Assembly: GCA_002788755.1 (NCBI GenBank)
Contig: PFRW01000067.1
Location: forward strand, 1-16,453
Length of the DNA: 16,453 nt
Reading direction: 5' to 3'
Source of the DNA: Candidatus Peregrinibacteria bacterium CG_4_9_14_0_2_um_filter_41_14
GTDB lineage: Bacteria > Patescibacteriota > Gracilibacteria > UBA1369 > UM-FILTER-41-14
Shown here: piece by piece, positions 6,093 through 14,206 of the stretch
Layout: every line of letters begins with the position of its first letter
Position numbering within the stretch: the stretch's first letter is position 1
Translations under genes and position numbers: made by a program
Notes under the pieces: generated by a model
Database searches by the model: none
Seen by the model: the letters and a program-made list of their open reading frames with translations, nothing else
Told to the model about the DNA's origin: nothing

Positions 6093-9038
6093 TTAATAGA
6101 ATTTATTAGCACTGAAATAGGCATCCGCAAGGTCGGAAACAGGTAGGCTCACGTAATTATCCAGTTTGAGTAGTGGCTCGGCAGTAACTTTGCCTACAAG
6201 CTCGACATTTAAGCCAGCAAAATGATTTTCAAACTCCGCTTGCATGGCAGGATTGATTGTCACCACAAAACGGCTTTGCGACTCAGAAAACAACAGTTGA
6301 TCGTTACGAGTTACACCTTCGGTCGGCACTTTACTTAAATCAATTTCTAAGCCCAGATTTCCGGCAATTACCATTTTGGCAAACGCTATACCCAGACCCC
6401 CAAGGCCTACAGCGACGGAAGAAGCAATCAGTTCATGACGCATTGCTTGGTAAAATGATCGATACAGTTTAAGCGCCTGCTTGGCATCCACTTGCGGCAC
6501 GTTAGCCCCAATCACCCCCTGCATGTCATAGTATTCACTACCACCAAGTTCATTTTTTGTAAGTCCCATAACATAGACAAGATCGTCAGCCATTTTTGGC
6601 TCTAACGTTTGGGTTTTACGTACGTCCGGCAACACACTTAAAGAGGAGATCAATAACGTTGGCGGCACCGAAATTTCTAGCGGCTCACCATCTGCATCAA
6701 ATCCCCTAAAGTCATTAAACATGGAATCCTTACCGGAAATGTACGGTGTCCCAAAATCAACAGCATAGTCATAACAAGCCTTAACGGCCGCCTTTAATTG
6801 CCCCAGTCGTTCCGGATCGTTTGAGGAGCACCAGCAAAAATTATCCATTAAAGCCATGTGGTCCACATTACCGCCCACCGCAACCGCATTGCGGATGGCT
6901 GTATCAATCGCACAAGCAGCCATATGGTAAGTATCCAAATCGCTATACAAAGGGTTTAGACCTTGAGATGCGGCAACACCCGTCCAACTGTTGTAGTCCG
7001 GCTTATGGACTGTGGCATCACCATTAACTTTACCTAAACCTTGTAGCGGTTTAATCACACTTAACCCCTGAACTTCATGATCAAATTTAGTAGATACATC
7101 CGCGTAGCTAGCTATGTTCAACCGTTTTAGCATCCAAAGCAGCGTTTGGCTTGTGTCTTTTAAATCATCCATTTCCGGTTCTTCCAGTTCCGGCCTTGTG
7201 TATGTTGTGTGCAAAGTTGGCAGCGGCACCCCATTATGCAAAAACTCCATATCCAAATCAAAAATCATTTCCCCCTTAAATTTAACCTGACAGCGATTCG
7301 AATCATTAAACTGACCAATCACCGTTGCTTCCACATTGTATTTGTCCATAACTTCTTTAAATCGGGGCCATTTATCTGCCGGCACGGCCAAAGTCATCCG
7401 TTCTTGCGACTCCGAAATCCAGATTTTCCACGGTTCTAAGTTAGCATATTTTAGTGGCACTTTTTCTAGATCGACCGTGCAGCCACCAGACTCTTCCGCC
7501 ATTTCGGCCACAGAACAAGAAAGACCACCTGCGCCATTATCGGTAATCGAACTGTAAAGCCCTTCATCACGCGCTACTTCTAAAATTGCATCCAGGAATT
7601 TTTTTTGTGTAATCGGATCACCAATTTGTACGGCGGTGCTAGGGCTAGCTTCATCTAAGCTTTCTGATGAAAAAGTGGCGCCATGAATGCCATCCTGGCC
7701 AACACGACCACCCACCATCACAATATAATCATTATTTTGCGCCGCCTTTTCGGTACTTGGCTTGCCGGCAACCTCCCTTGGAATTAATCCGACCGTCCCC
7801 ACAAATACCAGCGGTTTACCTTTGTAACGTTCATTGTAATAAACAAACCCTTGCGGCCCCGGTATTCCCGATTCATTACCACCGGCCTCAACACCTTTAA
7901 TTACCCCCGCAATAATCCTTTCCGGCGGCAACATGCGATCTTGTAAAGCACTGTCTCTGTAAATAGGCTCGTCATCACGTGGATCGGCAAAACAAAAACC
8001 ATAGCGATTAAACACCGGTTTTGCCCCCAACCCAAAGCCCAGCGCATCCCGATTTACCCCCACAATTCCCGTAATTGACCCGCCAAACGGATCCAGCGCC
8101 GACGGCGTGTTGTGCGTTTCCGCCTTGTCTGTAATGTAGTACTCATCATTAAATTTAATTGCCCCGGCATTATCTTTAAATACCGAAACACAAAAATCGT
8201 CCGCCCCCTTATCTCTACGAATATCCGCCGTTGCCTGTTTAATATATGTTTTGTACAAGCCACCATCAACGTTATCTATTGGCGACGCAAAAATCTTATG
8301 TTTGCAATGCTCCGACCAAGTTTGCGCAATCGCTTCCAACTCAATGTCTGTCGGCATTCGACCTTCTTTTTTAAAATAGTTCCGAATTGCATGCAGCTCT
8401 TCCAAGTTTAAAGCCAACGGCCCTCTGTAACTGCCATCCGCATCTTTAATCCCTTTTTTCCCCAACGCTTCCAATGCCTCATCATCAATTTCTAAATTGA
8501 TCATCGTAACCGCCGCATGCTGCCCCAATTTTACTTGCGGCACAATCGCCTTCATACCACCATTTTTTTCGTAATCAACTTTCGCCAAAACCTCAATCCG
8601 CTCAATCAAGGGATTATAAATCGCATACTCCAATTTCCGTAAATCATCATTGTTTAAATCGCCTTTTACAAAGTACAAAATCGAACTCGCCACCGCTTCA
8701 TCATCCGCAAAATCGATTTTATGCAAATCTTCCAATAGTTGTCTTGTTGTTGTTGCCACGTTGTCCGTTACACCAGGCAGCAAGCCAATCTCCATCGCAA
8801 AATCAAAATCAGCAACATCCGTCGGCACCAAACTAAACATTTCCGTAATTGGATTGTGTGCCTGCTCGGCAAATTCCACTAGCTGCTCTTTCGTATAATT
8901 CTTTTTTACCGTCAGCACCTTAACTGCCATTACTTGCTTTACCGCCTCACTAATCTGGCAAAAACGCCTAAGTGCATTCTTGGAACCAGCATCTTCCAGA
9001 TAATTTTTTGGTCTAATCTCAATACGACTAATATTCAT
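6093..9038 (-). CDS. purL: FGAM synthase large subunit PurL with fused PurS-like N-terminus
   Basis: ATP-dependent amidation of FGAR to FGAM, step 4 of purine synthesis. About 980 residues, against ~740 for the separate Bacillus-type subunit. The extra N-terminus holds two PurS-like units: residues ~3-72 (ISRIEIRPKN... KVLTVKK) and ~79-155 (EIGLLPGVTDNV... LIERIEV). Then come the linker/ATPase motifs: TWSEHCKHKIF (241-251), ETHNTPSALDPFGG (308-321), GGRVGQDGIHGATFSS (444-459) and DNGAGGLSCS (501-510), followed by a second AIRS-like half with SGKDSM. Residue numbers count from a GTG at 9041; I prefer the adjacent ATG at 9038. PurQ is encoded separately just downstream, so the enzyme is intermediate between the three-subunit and the fully fused single-chain forms. 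A strong promoter and a short leader without Shine-Dalgarno precede it. Confidence 0.95.
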   Translation of the reverse strand: MNISRIEIRPKNYLEDAGSKNALRRFCQISEAVKQVMAVKVLTVKKNYTKEQLVEFAEQAHNPITEMFSLVPTDVADFDFAMEIGLLPGVTDNVATTTRQLLEDLHKIDFADDEAVASSILYFVKGDLNNDDLRKLEYAIYNPLIERIEVLAKVDYEKNGGMKAIVPQVKLGQHAAVTMINLEIDDEALEALGKKGIKDADGSYRGPLALNLEELHAIRNYFKKEGRMPTDIELEAIAQTWSEHCKHKIFASPIDNVDGGLYKTYIKQATADIRRDKGADDFCVSVFKDNAGAIKFNDEYYITDKAETHNTPSALDPFGGSITGIVGVNRDALGFGLGAKPVFNRYGFCFADPRDDEPIYRDSALQDRMLPPERIIAGVIKGVEAGGNESGIPGPQGFVYYNERYKGKPLVFVGTVGLIPREVAGKPSTEKAAQNNDYIVMVGGRVGQDGIHGATFSSESLDEASPSTAVQIGDPITQKKFLDAILEVARDEGLYSSITDNGAGGLSCSVAEMAEESGGCTVDLEKVPLKYANLEPWKIWISESQERMTLAVPADKWPRFKEVMDKYNVEATVIGQFNDSNRCQVKFKGEMIFDLDMEFLHNGVPLPTLHTTYTRPELEEPEMDDLKDTSQTLLWMLKRLNIASYADVSTKFDHEVQGLSVIKPLQGLGKVNGDATVHKPDYNSWTGVAASQGLNPLYSDLDTYHMAACAIDTAIRNAVAVGGNVDHMALMDNFCWCSSNDPERLGQLKAAVKACYDYAVDFGTPYISGKDSMFNDFRGFDADGEPLEISVPPTLLISSLSVLPDVRKTQTLEPKMADDLVYVMGLTKNELGGSEYYDMQGVIGANVPQVDAKQALKLYRSFYQAMRHELIASSVAVGLGGLGIAFAKMVIAGNLGLEIDLSKVPTEGVTRNDQLLFSESQSRFVVTINPAMQAEFENHFAGLNVELVGKVTAEPLLKLDNYVSLPVSDLADAYFSANKFY

Positions 9039-9061
9039 CACATAACGGTTAAGGCACGCCC

Positions 9062-9090
9062 ATTCTAAAGACTGCCGCAGCGCTTGCCAA
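9062..9090 (-). promoter_or_regulatory. Promoter of purLQ
   Basis: On the minus strand TTGGCA (9085-9090, 5/6) - 17 bases - TAGAAT (9062-9067, 5/6). Predicted start ~9055, leader about 17 bases with no Shine-Dalgarno. It sits just downstream of the terminator of the preceding gene, so purLQ is likely its own transcription unit. Confidence 0.55.
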
Positions 9091-9110
9091 TAGATAATTC
9101 ACCCCCACGC

Positions 9111-9147
9111 AAAAAAAAGTGACTACCGTGTTGGTAGCCACTTTTTT
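9111..9147 (-). terminator. Intrinsic terminator after the 727-codon gene
   Basis: A 15-base stem with one mismatch (AAAAAAGTGACTACC / GGTAGCCACTTTTTT) and a 5-base loop (GTGTT). On the minus strand it ends in eight T, 21 bases after the stop codon at 9168. The A/T-flanked symmetry would also stop plus-strand transcription. It is the only clear intrinsic terminator in the window. Confidence 0.9.
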
Positions 9148-9167
9148 GGGTTGTTGGTAATTATGAT

Positions 9168-11351
9168 TTAGCCAACGAAGTTTGTCTGGATATTGTTCTG
9201 TGTCATATATTCAGCCATAGAAATTTCACCGGCATCATACTGTCTTTGAAGCTCTTTTTGTGCGTCTGTGTATTCGATTATTGGTGTGTCGTCTTCAGCG
9301 GCGAGACCTAAGTTAGTATTCGCACTTATGGCATGAATCTCATCGGTTGATTGTCCAAATAAGGTTTCTACCTCATTGTTGGCAATTATGGCAGTAGGAT
9401 CAATGTTGAACCAATCTTGGTCTACTGCTGCCTGTAATTCTCTATTCTGTTTAGCTCGTCTAAGTCTACTAAACGCCGCTGCGCTAGCACCTTTTACTCC
9501 CTCTGTTGCAGAAACTGGAGGCAGAGTAGTTTCTTCTACTTTTGGAGCAGGAGTAATATTAGGCACGTTAACCTCTGTTGGTACTTGTACGCCATCCTCG
9601 TCCATATTTTCCAATTCGTTTAGCTCTATTAGCTTGCTAGCGGTACTTACTTCAACGATTGAACCATCCGATAATTGTACTCCTTCATTCCAGATTTTAT
9701 CATTGCGAGCCGCCTCTTGGGTTGTTGATAATTGATTATGGAGCTTTTGCGCACGTAGAGCCAGACCGAGATTAGTCGCCATAAGCAAACGAATATCATT
9801 AGATGATGGTATTCGTGCATATTTAGTGATTTTACCATCAGTATTTCTTACAGCTACACCTTCCCATTTTTGGTCGCGTGGTGCATCAAATCTAAAAGTA
9901 TCAATAAATGTGTTGTTCTTATCAAGAGTAAACCAGATAGGGCTTACGTCACGACCTTGAGCGATAAGCTGTTCAAGTTGATCAATGTCATTCTCTGTAA
10001 TAGAAGTACTATTCTTTGGAGTTATAACTTTATCTGCAGGTTTCATCTTATCCGTATAAACAATATTAACTGTCTTCCCAGTATCCTCAGTATATGTTAC
10101 AACTTTCCCTTCATCAGTCTCACTAGCAGCCACCGGTGTCTTATCTACATGTGCCTTTGGTCCCTTTGGCATAGATTCACCATTTAGCTTTAATAGAATT
10201 GCTTTAATCAAAGTTTCTTGAAATTGAGATGCTGTTGGTACTTTAAAGAACACCGAATATCCATTGTTATATATTTCTAAATCATCTCCAGTAATCCATC
10301 CTCGTGGAGTTATGTTGGCATTTTCCATATAGTACTGACTAGCAGTAAATCCATCACCAGTTTGGTTAAATTCCTCTCTAGTAATTATACCAATCAAGTA
10401 TTGCGCTTCTTCGTCACTTAAATGCGTAAGATTTAATGTAGGATCTAATTCATTAAGTTGATCAATCAAATTGTTAAGTACGCCATTATTTGTGTTTGAC
10501 AGAAAGCGATTATCAAGATCATTTTTATTCATTTCAATATAAGTAGGGAAATCGACAATATTAACGATTTCATCTGGATACAACTTTCGTACGTCAAATC
10601 TAATTTGTGCTTCATCTTCATCAGCGTCTATTACATCTGGTGACACTTTAGTCTTTTCTGTAGTGGCAGCTGTATCGGATACTCTAGACGTATTTGCATG
10701 CAAAAACTCTTCATAGTAATGTGACGGAGTAACGTTCTCAGTTCTAGAGATGATCAGATCTTCATCCACTAACAACGCTTCAATTACAAGCACGTCAGCA
10801 TCAGTTATTGTAGCAGCATCTACAGGGTCTTTAGATAATTTAGTATCCTCTGACGAAACCTTAGCATCCTCACCATCTTTATTATTCAAATTTTGAACAC
10901 TAGCACCACCATTTGTGATTCCAGCTTCATGGCTACAGTTAACTCCAAGTCCACCAAACACGCCTAATGCCGCAACTACAGCAATTAATTTTCTATTCCA
11001 AAGGGCGCGCATAGTATCAAGAATTCCAACACCTTCCTCGCTTTCCTTTGGCGCAACTGTTAATGCGGTTACTTCAGTAGCTTTATAGTTAACAGGAAGT
11101 CCAAGTGCATTACGAATAGCTGCCGTTGCATGAGCCATAATGCCTTTTCCGTAAAATTCGTTACGTGCATCTTTCCTCTCTGCATTTGTAGGAATTCCAC
11201 GGAATTCTCTAATTTCTGCATCCGTAATTTCACATCCATCATCATCTTCTGGCGTAGATTCGAACCAAGTTGATTCGACATCCGTAAGTCCTAAGTCTTC
11301 TTTAGCGGCAGCTTTGGGAGACCCAAACCAACCTTTCATTCTTTCAAACAT
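9168..11351 (-). CDS. Large single-pass membrane protein of unknown function
   Basis: I do not recognise this 727-residue protein. Residues 1-120 are charged and probably cytoplasmic; a hydrophobic segment at 121-138 is preceded by RALWNRK, which by the positive-inside rule puts the ~590-residue C-terminal part outside the cell. That part is acidic, rich in Asp, Glu, Thr and Asn, with stretches that look disordered (146-170, 375-420, 570-610) and folded-looking segments between. Only two cysteines are seen (C40, C139). C139 follows the membrane segment, but Asn precedes it, so it is not a normal lipobox. The last ~25 residues (ELQRQYDAGEISMAEYMTQ) resemble a SHOCT-type short C-terminal motif. 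Sampled 60-base lines are 30-32% GC, against ~50% in a sampled purL line. It has its own promoter and terminator inside the purine cluster. Confidence 0.8.
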   Translation of the reverse strand: MFERMKGWFGSPKAAAKEDLGLTDVESTWFESTPEDDDGCEITDAEIREFRGIPTNAERKDARNEFYGKGIMAHATAAIRNALGLPVNYKATEVTALTVAPKESEEGVGILDTMRALWNRKLIAVVAALGVFGGLGVNCSHEAGITNGGASVQNLNNKDGEDAKVSSEDTKLSKDPVDAATITDADVLVIEALLVDEDLIISRTENVTPSHYYEEFLHANTSRVSDTAATTEKTKVSPDVIDADEDEAQIRFDVRKLYPDEIVNIVDFPTYIEMNKNDLDNRFLSNTNNGVLNNLIDQLNELDPTLNLTHLSDEEAQYLIGIITREEFNQTGDGFTASQYYMENANITPRGWITGDDLEIYNNGYSVFFKVPTASQFQETLIKAILLKLNGESMPKGPKAHVDKTPVAASETDEGKVVTYTEDTGKTVNIVYTDKMKPADKVITPKNSTSITENDIDQLEQLIAQGRDVSPIWFTLDKNNTFIDTFRFDAPRDQKWEGVAVRNTDGKITKYARIPSSNDIRLLMATNLGLALRAQKLHNQLSTTQEAARNDKIWNEGVQLSDGSIVEVSTASKLIELNELENMDEDGVQVPTEVNVPNITPAPKVEETTLPPVSATEGVKGASAAAFSRLRRAKQNRELQAAVDQDWFNIDPTAIIANNEVETLFGQSTDEIHAISANTNLGLAAEDDTPIIEYTDAQKELQRQYDAGEISMAEYMTQNNIQTNFVG

Positions 11352-11367
11352 AATAATTGTGTTAAAT

Positions 11368-11406
11368 GTGTGTAAATATAATTGCTAAGAACAATTTTTA
11401 ACACAC
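11368..11406. repeat. Imperfect inverted repeat between purN and the 727-codon gene
   Basis: GTGTGT (11368-11373) pairs with ACACAC (11401-11406), and AATTG (11380-11384) with CAATT (11392-11396), around a CTAAGAA loop. In a purN transcript this would form an AT-rich hairpin and could mark its 3' end. It also spans the predicted start of the downstream gene, so a DNA-level role is possible. Confidence 0.35.
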
Positions 11407-11423
11407 CATTGACGAATTGTCAA
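11395..11423 (-). promoter_or_regulatory. Promoter of the 727-codon gene with palindrome over the -35
   Basis: On the minus strand a perfect TTGACA (11418-11423) - 17 bases - TAAAAA (11395-11400, 4/6). Predicted start ~11388, leader about 37 bases. The -35 lies in the inverted repeat TTGAC-N5-GTCAA (11409-11423), a possible repressor site. Confidence 0.5.
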
Positions 11424-11442
11424 ATAGTTTTATTCATCTACT

Positions 11443-12009
11443 TTAGGGGGTTTGCATGATTTTCCCTTCTCCTAGCCCTTTAATCACTAATGGGTAAAAG
11501 TCTTTTTCTATATTTTTGACATTTATTTCTATTGTTTTCCAGTCATCAGTTGGCAAAATCGGCACAGTTTTTTGAAAAACGATCGGTCCTTCATCTATAT
11601 TTTCCGTCACCTCATGCACGGTAAATCCGGTTTCTTGCGCGCCGGCCTCGGCAACGGCTTGATGCACTTTGGCACCGTACATCCCTTTGCCACCAAAGGC
11701 GGGGAGCAGCGCCGGGTGCGTATTGTAAATTTTCCCGGGGAAATTCTTGACAAAATTGGCAGGTAAAATCTGGAGAAATCCGGCAAGACAAATTGTGTCT
11801 ACCATATGATCAGCTAAATAGTTAAGTAACTGCTCATCAAATTGATTAACAACCAATACTTCTTTGCCTGCCGCTTGGGCTAGCTCTACACCACCACATT
11901 GGCGGTTGGCTACCACACATTCTATCGTAAAATCACTACTTTCTTTTTCCACTTTAAAAAACCCGGGGAGGAGACTGCCGGAGCCGGAAACAAAAATTGC
12001 TAGCTTCAT
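11443..12009 (-). CDS. purN: Phosphoribosylglycinamide formyltransferase
   Basis: Transfers the formyl group from 10-formyltetrahydrofolate to GAR, step 3 of purine synthesis. The 188-residue protein has the catalytic trio N96 and H98 (NTHPALLPAFGGKGMYG) and D139 (VHEVTENIDEGPI). The GGKGMYG extension after the HPxLLP motif is a known variant of the family. The phosphate-binding loop reads SGSGSLL (8-14); the Asn usual at residue 13 (SGxGSNL) is Leu here. LAGFLQILP (75-83) is the standard folate-side motif. The gene is divergent from purM across 50 bases, in keeping with shared regulation of the pathway. Confidence 0.93.
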   Translation of the reverse strand: MKLAIFVSGSGSLLPGFFKVEKESSDFTIECVVANRQCGGVELAQAAGKEVLVVNQFDEQLLNYLADHMVDTICLAGFLQILPANFVKNFPGKIYNTHPALLPAFGGKGMYGAKVHQAVAEAGAQETGFTVHEVTENIDEGPIVFQKTVPILPTDDWKTIEINVKNIEKDFYPLVIKGLGEGKIMQTP

Positions 12010-12023
12010 TATTGTTGATTGGT

Positions 12024-12029
12024 TACAAT
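12024..12029 (+). promoter_or_regulatory. -10 box of purM
   Basis: TACAAT, 5/6 to consensus, the same hexamer as in the cca promoter. Predicted start ~12036, leader about 24 bases without Shine-Dalgarno. No clear -35. Confidence 0.35.
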
Positions 12030-12037
12030 TTGATCCT

Positions 12038-12066
12038 AATATGCAATTATTTCTTCATTATGACAA
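12038..12066 (-). promoter_or_regulatory. Possible purN promoter reaching into purM
   Basis: On the minus strand TTGTCA (12061-12066, 5/6) - 17 bases - CATATT (12038-12043, 4/6). The -35 lies over the purM start codon. If real, the purM and purN promoters interleave face-to-face in 50 bases and would compete. Confidence 0.35.
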
Positions 12067-13079
12067 CTTATTCTGAAGCAGGCGTAGATATATCGACCGG
12101 CGACAAAGCCTCAAAAATCGCTTATACAGCCGCAAAAAGTACTTTTAGTGGACGTGAAGGAAGAATGGGTGCACCCGCTATTTTAGAAGGCGGTTTTGCC
12201 GGCATGCTCGATTTTGGTGATTTTTATCTGGTTCAAAACGATGATGGCGTCGGCACTAAAATGATGGTCGCCGAGCGTATTGGCAAGTATGACACTTTAG
12301 GCTACGACTTACTCGCCATGGTTGTCGACGACGCCGTTTGCCTAGGTGCCGAAGTTGTATCGATCACCAACACGGTCGATTGTCACAAAGTAGACCCCGC
12401 CGTTATAGAAGTACTGATGGGTGGATTAGCCAAAGCCTGCCAAGAACAGCATGTAGTTATCCCCGGTGGCGAAATTGCCGAACTAAATCAAATGGTTAAC
12501 GGCTACACATGGAACGCCGCCGCCGTGGGTATTGTGGCAAAGGATCGTGTTATAACAGGTACAAAAATTAAGGTTGGCGACAAAGTGATCGGTCTGCCGG
12601 CCGTTGGCTTTCGCTCAAACGGTTTTAGCCTGGTTCGTCACGTTTTACAAAAAGCATTTGGCGATAATTGGCATAATACGGCGTACATGAATGGACAAAC
12701 TTGGGGTGAGGCGGTCCTTAAACCCAGCCGCATTTATCACAATCAACTATTGGAACTACTTGGTCGCTACGGCGAGCCCCGTCAGGTTGATGTTGCCGGC
12801 ATTGTGCATATTACCGGTGGTGGTCTACAAGGTAATATTAGCCGCATTCTGCCTGAAGGCTTGGGCATGCAGCTCGATAACCTAATTGAACCCTTACCAA
12901 TTATGCAAAAGCTAATCCAACTTGGCAGCATTGCCCGTGACGAAGCCTACAAAACTTGGAATATGGGTATTGCCATGGTCGTAATTGTGGATCCGTCCGC
13001 CGAAGTCAAAGTTTTAGCGCATTTCCCCGATGCTCAAACTATGGGCGTTATTGATAATAGTGGTGAAATTAAATTTTAA
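12060..13079 (+). CDS. purM: AIR synthase (phosphoribosylformylglycinamidine cyclo-ligase)
   Basis: Closes the imidazole ring of FGAM to AIR with ATP, step 5 of purine synthesis. From the ATG at 12060 the protein has 339 residues and starts MTTYSEAGVDISTGDKAS, matching the family N-terminus (YxxAGVDI). An in-frame ATG at 11997 would add 21 hydrophobic residues and extend through the promoter into purN, so I reject it. Motifs: DDGVGTK (61-67), PGGE (135-138), FRSNGFSL (184-191), HITGGG (250-255) with NISRILP, and WNMGIAM (300-306). All expected ATP-binding and dimer motifs are present, with Trp replacing the common Phe before NMG. Confidence 0.95.
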   Translation: MTTYSEAGVDISTGDKASKIAYTAAKSTFSGREGRMGAPAILEGGFAGMLDFGDFYLVQNDDGVGTKMMVAERIGKYDTLGYDLLAMVVDDAVCLGAEVVSITNTVDCHKVDPAVIEVLMGGLAKACQEQHVVIPGGEIAELNQMVNGYTWNAAAVGIVAKDRVITGTKIKVGDKVIGLPAVGFRSNGFSLVRHVLQKAFGDNWHNTAYMNGQTWGEAVLKPSRIYHNQLLELLGRYGEPRQVDVAGIVHITGGGLQGNISRILPEGLGMQLDNLIEPLPIMQKLIQLGSIARDEAYKTWNMGIAMVVIVDPSAEVKVLAHFPDAQTMGVIDNSGEIKF

Positions 13080-13129
13080 GTTTTCTTAAAGTGGGACGGC
13101 TAAACTGTAACTATTAACTTAGTTGCCGT

Positions 13130-14206
13130 ATGAACCGCTCCCACTTTCTTTATTTTTTCCAAAGTACAGTCGGCTTGCCGACCACCATAATTCGTAAAAT
13201 CGCCTGCTATGGCGATCTTCAATTTTTATGGGAGGAGGGAACAGTCGCCGACTTCCAAGCTCTTGGGTTATCCACAAGTAAGGCACAACAATTGTGCATA
13301 AGTAGGAGTCGTTTTGATTGTGCCAAAGCCCTTAACCTCCTCGACCAACATCAAATTCAGCTTATACAAGCCACTTCCTCCTATTATCCGAATCAACTCA
13401 AACACATCCATTCACCACCAGCCCTGCTATATGCTCAAGGCAATTTAACTATTCTCCAAAATCCCCATAAAATTGCCATTGTTGGTACCCGCAACCTTAC
13501 CAGCTACGGCCAGCGCACCACCGGCAATCTCATTAATAAATTGGCAGGTACCAATGTCACTATCGTTAGCGGTGGTGCTTGGGGAATCGACACCCTCGCC
13601 CTTAAAAGTGCCCTTGACCAAGGCATGCCCGTGATTGCCATCATTGGCTCCGGATTAATCTATCCCACCCCCGCCGCTAATCACCAACTTTACCGGCAAA
13701 TTAGGCAATCCGGCCTTATTTTGTCCGAATACCCTCCGCAAACCCAAGCCACAAAATACACTTTTCCCGAGCGTAACCGTATTATCAGCGGCATTAGCCA
13801 AGCCACCATTGTTGTGGAAGCCCCACAAAAATCCGGTGCCCTCATCACCGCCCGCTTTGCCCTAGAACAAGGCAACGACGTCTACGCCATCCCCGGCCCC
13901 ATCGACGCCTTTGCCTCCGCCGGCACCAATGCGCTCATCGCCAACAGCGAAGCCGGCGCCATTAATGACCTAAACCTCCTTCCCTCAATCCTCGGCCTCG
14001 GCCCCTCTCAACCCCAATTAATCCCCAATATCGATATCGACACCAAGCAACTTTTTACACTACTCCAAAAAGCTCCGCAGCCAATTGGGCAGATCACCAA
14101 ACAACTAAATCTCACCTTACCAAAAACGCTGGCACTACTCAGTAAGATGGAGTTACAAGGGCTCGTCGGGAGGGATGTCAATCTGTGCTATTTTTGCTCT
14201 GGTTGA
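13130..14206 (+). CDS. dprA: DNA-processing protein DprA
   Basis: Binds incoming single-stranded DNA during transformation and loads RecA. The 358-residue protein has an N-terminal SAM-like/helix-hairpin region (1-60), then the Rossmann-like DprA core: VGTRNLTSYG (118-127), SGGAWGID (147-154), GSGLIYPTP (173-181), FPERNRIIS (212-220), SGALITAR (235-242) and the closing PGPI...AGTNALI segment. Residues ~303-352 form a winged-helix-like C-terminal domain. It follows purM by 50 bases; a shared transcript is possible. The last 54 bases overlap the small minus-strand gene downstream of pilB. A type IV pilus ATPase next door fits a competence role. Confidence 0.93.
   Translation: MNRSHFLYFFQSTVGLPTTIIRKIACYGDLQFLWEEGTVADFQALGLSTSKAQQLCISRSRFDCAKALNLLDQHQIQLIQATSSYYPNQLKHIHSPPALLYAQGNLTILQNPHKIAIVGTRNLTSYGQRTTGNLINKLAGTNVTIVSGGAWGIDTLALKSALDQGMPVIAIIGSGLIYPTPAANHQLYRQIRQSGLILSEYPPQTQATKYTFPERNRIISGISQATIVVEAPQKSGALITARFALEQGNDVYAIPGPIDAFASAGTNALIANSEAGAINDLNLLPSILGLGPSQPQLIPNIDIDTKQLFTLLQKAPQPIGQITKQLNLTLPKTLALLSKMELQGLVGRDVNLCYFCSG

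Noticed and set aside
6092..6130. Upstream in-frame start for purQ
   Set aside because: It adds 13 residues before the first beta-strand and overlaps the end of purL by 38 bases; the ATG at 6091 gives a tight TAA-T-ATG coupling junction.
9376..9735. Plus-strand 119-codon frame inside the 727-codon gene
   Set aside because: Antisense shadow without promoter or start signal; the minus-strand gene has its own promoter, terminator and coherent membrane topology.
10930..10945. Lipobox in the 727-codon protein (GVNC at 136-139)
   Set aside because: Asn directly before the Cys and ~120 residues of charged N-terminus do not fit a lipoprotein signal peptide.
11997..12059. Longer in-frame start for purM
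   Set aside because: It would add 21 hydrophobic residues absent from the family, run through the purM -10 box and overlap purN. The ATG at 12060 gives the standard N-terminus.
11352..12059. Purine riboswitch near purN/purM/purL
   Set aside because: The leaders are too short (about 17-37 bases) to hold an aptamer, and no three-way junction pattern is visible.
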